Below are positions 60,402-64,000 of a stretch of DNA of 64,000 bases, piece after piece. The notes under the pieces were generated by a model, which had not been told where the DNA came from, did not search any database, and worked only from the letters and a program-made list of their open reading frames with translations. The position numbers and the translations under genes are program-made. Position 1 is the first letter of the stretch, and each line of letters starts with the position of its first letter. This DNA comes from Ideonella sp. (GTDB lineage: Bacteria; Pseudomonadota; Gammaproteobacteria; Burkholderiales; Burkholderiaceae_C), in contig NZ_JADJDO010000003.1 in the NCBI RefSeq assembly GCF_016702655.1, positions 1 to 64,000 on the forward strand. Reading direction: 5' to 3'.

Positions 60402-61069
60402 GCAGCGACTGCAGTCAGGTTCTGGTAGGCGGCGATACCGGCCTCGATATCGTCGTACAGCACGGTGTTGCCACGGTTGACGTGGACCACCACGTCGCAG
60501 TGCTTGCGGATGTCGGCCATGCGGTGCGAGACCAGGATCACGTTGGCCGCCTTCAGCCGCTCGGCAAGCAGCGCCGTGCCCTTGGCGCGGAACTGCGGGT
60601 CGCCGGCGGCCATGACCTCGTCGATCAGGTAGTAGTCGAAGTCGAAGGCCATGCTCATGCCGAAGGCCACGCGCGAGCGCATGCCCGACGAGTAGGTCTT
60701 CATCGGCAGGTCGAAATATTCGTCGATGTCGGCGAACTCGCGCAGGAACTCGATCTTGCGCCGCATCTGCGCTCCGGTGGCGCCGTGGATGCGGCATATG
60801 AACTGCGCATTCTCGCGCGCGCTGAGCGTGTTCTGGTAGCCGGTGGTCAGCCCCACCGGCCAGGAGATGCTTACGTCGCTCGACACGCTGCCGCGGTTGG
60901 GAGTCTCCAGGCCGCCCAGCATGCGCATGAGTGTCGACTTGCCGGCCCCGTTGCGCCCGATCAGGCCGATGTTGGTCCCGTCCGGAAAGCTGAAGCTCAG
61001 GTCGCGAAAGACGTAGTGCCGCCCACGCTCGGTGCGGTACCACTTGGTTAGGTTGCGCAGTTCGATCAT
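60398..61069 (-). CDS. kpsT: KpsT capsule export ABC transporter ATPase
   Basis: 223 residues. MIELRNLTKWYRTERGRHYV opens the ATPase; Walker A GRNGAGKST at 38-46, signature YSSGMRSR at 126-133 (the S-S-G-M-R-x-R form used by KpsT-type transporters rather than LSGGQ), Walker B YYLIDEV at 146-152, and H-loop ILVSHRMADI. The length equals E. coli KpsT (about 220), without the C-terminal extension of Wzt proteins. It energises export of the finished polysaccharide across the inner membrane. The start is three bases after the kpsM stop; the end overlaps kpsE by ATGA. Confidence 0.95.
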   Translation of the reverse strand: MIELRNLTKWYRTERGRHYVFRDLSFSFPDGTNIGLIGRNGAGKSTLMRMLGGLETPNRGSVSSDVSISWPVGLTTGYQNTLSARENAQFICRIHGATGAQMRRKIEFLREFADIDEYFDLPMKTYSSGMRSRVAFGMSMAFDFDYYLIDEVMAAGDPQFRAKGTALLAERLKAANVILVSHRMADIRKHCDVVVHVNRGNTVLYDDIEAGIAAYQNLTAVAA

Positions 61070-61072
61070 GCT

Positions 61073-61882
61073 TCAGCGGTCCATCAGGAACTTCTGACGA
61101 TCGCGCCAGTAGAGCGCGAGCGCAAGCGCGAGCATGATCAGCGCGAAGGCAGCCGGAAAGTCCCACCCCAGGCCTTCATGGGGCAGGTGGCGCGGTTCAA
61201 ACGCGTTGCGCGCCAGGTCCACCAGATGCAGCATCGGGTTCCAGCTCAGCCACTCCATGAAGCTCGGTGGGAGCCGGTCGATGGAGAAGATCACGCCCGA
61301 CGTGATGTAGAGCGGCATGTAGAGCATTCGCACCATCGTTCGGACACGCGGATGCCCATGCGTCGTCACGGCCAGCAACAGGCCCAGGCCGCCGCCGAGC
61401 GTGGCTGCCAGCAGCGCGAGCCCGAAGAATTCGAGTGGCCGCCGAGGCACCGCTTCGAATCCGAGCCAGAGCAGGGTCGCCAGCGTGAACAGCAGCACGC
61501 CGAGCCAGGTCAGGCATTCGACGATGCCCCGCGCGACCACGGTGTCGAAGGGCTTGACCTGACGATACGAGAACAGGCCTCGGTTGGCGTCGATGCTGTC
61601 GGTCAGCCGCTGTGCCAGGTTGCGGAACAGGAAGTACGGCATCAGCCCGCTGACCAGGAAGACCGGGAACTCCATGACCGGCGACGAGATGTTGCGCAGG
61701 TAGCCGAAGACGGTGAGGATCACGAGCACGTGGGCCAGCGGCTCGAACAGGGTCCAGACGATGCCTGTCCAGTGCCTTCCGACGCGCGTGCGGACCTCGC
61801 GCAGCACGAGTGCGAACAGCACTGCGCGCTGGATTTCCCAGGCGTCTCGCTTGCGCGTCTGGCGGGCAATGACGGCGGACAT
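61073..61882 (-). CDS. kpsM: KpsM capsule export ABC transporter permease
   Basis: 269 residues from the ATG at 61882 (MSAVIARQTRKRDAWEIQRA). ABC-2 type permease with about six membrane helices, for example VWTLFEPLAHVLVILTVFGY, FPVFLVSGLMPYFLFRNLAQ, LTWLGVLLFTLATLLWLGFE and LALLAATLGGGLGLLLAVTT, and a GVIFSIDRLPPSFMEWLSWN/PMLHLVDLARNAF block typical of KpsM/BexB/CtrC. First gene of the minus operon kpsM-T-E-D-GT-GT; its promoter should lie in the 220 bases up to the divergent protease gene. An earlier in-frame start would add residues without similarity. Confidence 0.9.
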   Translation of the reverse strand: MSAVIARQTRKRDAWEIQRAVLFALVLREVRTRVGRHWTGIVWTLFEPLAHVLVILTVFGYLRNISSPVMEFPVFLVSGLMPYFLFRNLAQRLTDSIDANRGLFSYRQVKPFDTVVARGIVECLTWLGVLLFTLATLLWLGFEAVPRRPLEFFGLALLAATLGGGLGLLLAVTTHGHPRVRTMVRMLYMPLYITSGVIFSIDRLPPSFMEWLSWNPMLHLVDLARNAFEPRHLPHEGLGWDFPAAFALIMLALALALYWRDRQKFLMDR

Positions 61883-62036
61883 CGGTTGGTGGGCAAAAAA
61901 GGGTTCAATTGTGCGGCATGCCGCCAGGCCGGCCTTCCGGACAGGCGGCCAGACCTGGGCGACAAGCGGTGCGGCGGACCTCAATGGCGCTCGAGGCACG
62001 AGGCCCCCGGGAAAACGCCATCACGGGTTTCGGGGG

Positions 62037-62066
62037 TTGACTAGACAGGGGCGATCCCTCGATAGT
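62037..62066 (+). promoter_or_regulatory. Likely sigma-70 promoter of the S8 protease gene
   Basis: TTGACT (62037-62042), an 18-base spacer and GATAGT (62061-62066), about 30 bases before the ATG at 62103. Four of six bases match in the second box, so it is moderate support. Confidence 0.4.
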
Positions 62067-62102
62067 CGCGCACCCGCAATCTTCCCCTGGAGAGATCAAC
62101 CG

Positions 62103-63672
62103 ATGGTTACCACGAAATCCGGCCTGGCGCTTCGCGCTCTGGCGGCAGCAGTTGCCGCCGCGGCCTTGACTGCCACGATGGGCGCTCAAGCTGCCCCGAA
62201 GCAGGAGCGAATGATCCTCGTCTACAAGGCCGGAGCGGCCCAGGCCGCCAGGCAGGCCGTCGCCAATGCCGGTGGCCGCGTCGTGCTCGACCTCGGCGAG
62301 GTCAATGCCGTTGCGGTGCGTCTGTCGGCTGCAGCGCGCGACAAGCTCAAGGGCAATGCCAACGTCGAGTCGATCGAGGCGGACCCGATGCGCCACGTGA
62401 TGGGCGGGCGCTCGGCGGGCGGCAAGGTCCGCTCGATGGATGCTTCGGCCGAGCAGGTGCCGTTCGGCATCACGATGGTCCAGGCCGATCAGTTGGCGTT
62501 CCAGGCTGGCAGCGCCAAGAAGCTGTGCATCATCGACTCCGGGCTTCGACGGCGCGCACGAAGACCTGCAGGCCAGCAATGTTGCCGGCATCAACCTCAC
62601 GGGCGAGGGTGACTGGAACACAGACCTCGCGCATCATGGAACGCACGTGGCGGGCACGGTTGCCGCTCTCGGCGGCAACGGCATGGGCGTGGTCGGCGTG
62701 ATACCCACCGGTCAGTTGCCGCTGCACATCGTCAAGGTGTTCGATTCGAGCGGTTCAGCGCCGTCGTCGACCATCATCAGGGGCGTCCTGCAGTGCAAGA
62801 AGGCCAAGGCCAGGGTCGTCAGCATGTCGCTCGGCGGCAGTGGTTCGACGAACTTCGAAAACAAGGTCTACGAGTTGATGGCCTCCAAGGGCGTGCTCGT
62901 CATTGCAGCGGCGGGCAACGCCGGCGACACGAGCACCTCCTATCCGGCCGGCTACGCGAGCGTGATGTCGGTGGCCGCGATCGACGCGAGCATGGCGCAT
63001 GCGAGCTTCTCGCAGTCCAACACCGACGTCGAGATCGCTGCGCCTGGCGTACAGACGCTGTCGACGGTGCCGATGGGAACGGGGCGCGAAGTCTCGGTCA
63101 GCGTCGGCGGCACGGGCTACGCGACACAGCCGATGGACGGCACGCCGGTCGCCAACGTGACTGCGCCGCTGGCTGACTTCGGCCTCGGCAAAGCATTGGA
63201 TCCCGCCATGGCGGGCAGGGTCTGCCTGATCTCGCGAGGCGACATTGCGTTCTCGGACAAGGTACTGAACTGCCAGAACAGCGGCGGCGTGGGCGCGATC
63301 ATCTACAACAACGCGGCGGGCGAACTGTTCGGCACGCTCAATGGCGTCGTGACCGCGATCCCGTCGGTCGGTGCGACCCAGGCCGATGGCGCAGCCATGC
63401 TGGCCAAGGTCGGCCAGTCGGCCAACGTGAACGTGATGGCGACGAACTACGCCTACTTCAACGGCACCTCGATGGCCACGCCGCATGTCTCGGCCGTCGC
63501 GGCGCTCGTCTGGAGCAACCATCCGACCTGCACCGCTGCGCAATTGCGCGACTCGCTGAACAAGAGCGCGGAGGACCTGGGCGCGCTCGGCCGCGACACC
63601 GAGTTCGGTTTCGGACTCGTGCAGGCCAAGGCTGCGTCGGACCGCATCACGTCGCTCGGCTGCGGCATGTGA
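62103..63672 (+). CDS. Secreted S8 (subtilisin-like) serine protease, one frameshift
   Basis: About 522 residues when repaired. GGAGAGA precedes the ATG at 62103. The signal peptide (LRALAAAVAAAALTATMGAQ, cut near residue 30) is followed by an I9-like propeptide (RMILVYKAG...NVESIEADPM). The catalytic Asp145 lies in LCIIDSG; one extra base near 62544 then breaks the frame, and the next frame continues FDGAHEDLQASNVAGINLTG with the His motif HHGTHVAGTVAAL and the Ser motif YFNGTSMATPHVSAVAALVW. Between His and Ser a PA-like insert is visible (GRVCLISRGDIAFSDKVLNC, QNSGGVGAIIYNNAAGE). It should be exported. Divergent from kpsM, so it marks the end of the capsule block. Confidence 0.8.
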
Positions 63673-63708
63673 TCGACTCCCCGCACTAGCCGGACCCTCG
63701 CGTCCGCA

Positions 63709-63740
63709 GGCCGCCGCAGCCCCGCAAGGGCCCGGCGGCC
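63709..63740. terminator. Hairpin between convergent protease and hydrolase genes
   Basis: GGCCGCCG-CA-GCCC-CGCAA-GGGC-C-CGGCGGCC: eight plus four pairs with a small bulge and a five-base loop, followed by ACTCTTTA on the plus strand. It lies between the stops at 63672 and 63749 and is a likely bidirectional terminator. Confidence 0.6.
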
Positions 63741-63748
63741 ACTCTTTA

Positions 63749-64000
63749 TCAGCCTTGCGCGGCTGCCGCGTGGCGCGCGATGGCGTCGATGATCTGTGGC
63801 CACAGCGCGATCGGAAGCGCGTGGCCCATGCCGTCGAGCACCAACAGTTCGGCGCCGGGAATCGCTTGCGCGGTGTCGATGCCGCAGGCCAGCGGCACCA
63901 GCGGATCGGCGCGGCCGTGGATCACGAGCGTCGGCACCTCGACGCTGCGCAGCGCCTCGCGCCGGCTGCCCGAGGCGAGCACTGCGGCGAGCTGGCGCGC
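63749..64000 (-). CDS. Alpha/beta hydrolase, C-terminal part (cut by window edge)
   Basis: The last 83 residues of a protein entering from beyond the window. VEVPTLVIHGRADPLVPLAC (the strand and Asp of the catalytic triad, I-H-G-x-x-D-P-L-V-P) and ELLVLDGMGHALPIALWPQI (the His, G-M-G-H) are typical of alpha/beta hydrolase-fold esterases. The N-terminal part with the nucleophile is outside, so the substrate cannot be judged. Convergent with the S8 protease; it probably belongs to the neighbouring chromosome region rather than the capsule locus. Confidence 0.75.
   Translation of the reverse strand, partial: ARQLAAVLASGSRREALRSVEVPTLVIHGRADPLVPLACGIDTAQAIPGAELLVLDGMGHALPIALWPQIIDAIARHAAAAQG

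Noticed and set aside
1..64000. tRNA, rRNA, insertion sequences, phage integrase or attachment sites
   Set aside because: I found no cloverleaf-like sequence, transposase, integrase or terminal repeats that I could support.

Overview
The window comes from a very GC-rich bacterium, most likely a betaproteobacterium of the order Burkholderiales. This is an inference from base composition, strong G/C third-position bias, and the KpsMTED, WcbI and GSCFA type surface-polysaccharide genes; no rRNA or other phylogenetic marker is present. I saw no rRNA, tRNA, insertion sequence, phage gene or CRISPR array. Nearly everything from 3 kb to 62 kb concerns making, modifying and exporting cell-surface material.

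Layout. 0-2.4 kb (minus): a broken 2-oxo acid dehydrogenase operon (E2 core, free-standing lipoyl protein, E1-alpha, E1-beta) with a divergent MarR-family regulator (2.5-3.0 kb). 3.1-7.7 kb: a KpsS-like capsule protein, a glycosyltransferase and two sulfotransferases. 7.7-13.9 kb (minus): an unknown secreted protein, an SGNH-like protein coupled to a GSCFA protein, and a 1028-residue double glycosyltransferase. 14.1-17.6 kb (plus): three genes chained by GTGA overlaps, namely a methyltransferase-aminotransferase fusion, a glycosyltransferase and a WbqC protein. 17.6-25.4 kb: a beta-propeller glycosidase-like protein, a NeuD-like acetyltransferase, methyltransferases, a GT61 glycosyltransferase, and an FdtA/FdtB pair for a 3-amino-3,6-dideoxyhexose. 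25.6-32.6 kb: a sulfotransferase, a FemAB-like GNAT protein, a protein-arginine-methyltransferase-like enzyme, a GT8-like glycosyltransferase, a RimJ-like acetyltransferase and a WcbI-GSCFA fusion. 32.8-44.8 kb: a remnant of a glycosidase gene, an FG-GAP secreted protein, and a type I secretion operon (ABC transporter, HlyD, glycosyltransferase, 1903-residue RTX metalloprotease). 45.3-47.8 kb: an unknown small protein, an HU-like protein and a secreted GH5-like glycosidase. 47.8-61.9 kb (minus): three sulfotransferases, a methyltransferase, two giant glycosyltransferases and the export machine KpsD, KpsE, KpsT, KpsM. 62.1-64.0 kb: a secreted S8 protease and the end of an alpha/beta hydrolase.

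How the genes fit together (inference). KpsMTED with a KpsS-like protein indicates an ABC-transporter (group 2/3 type) capsule. The amino-sugar, methyl, acetyl and sulfate genes suggest a heavily decorated polymer. Six separate P-loop sulfotransferase-like genes make a sulfated polysaccharide the most distinctive prediction. The type I secretion operon, with its embedded glycosyltransferase, would export a calcium-binding protease to the same surface.

Quality note. Many reading frames are broken by single-base shifts, concentrated at 0-7.3 kb and 20.5-27.8 kb plus one at 62.54 kb. The stretches at 8-20 kb and 28-62 kb are clean. In the broken genes the family motifs continue in the neighbouring frame, so most shifts are probably sequencing or assembly errors rather than true pseudogenes. 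Such genes are given one overall span here.
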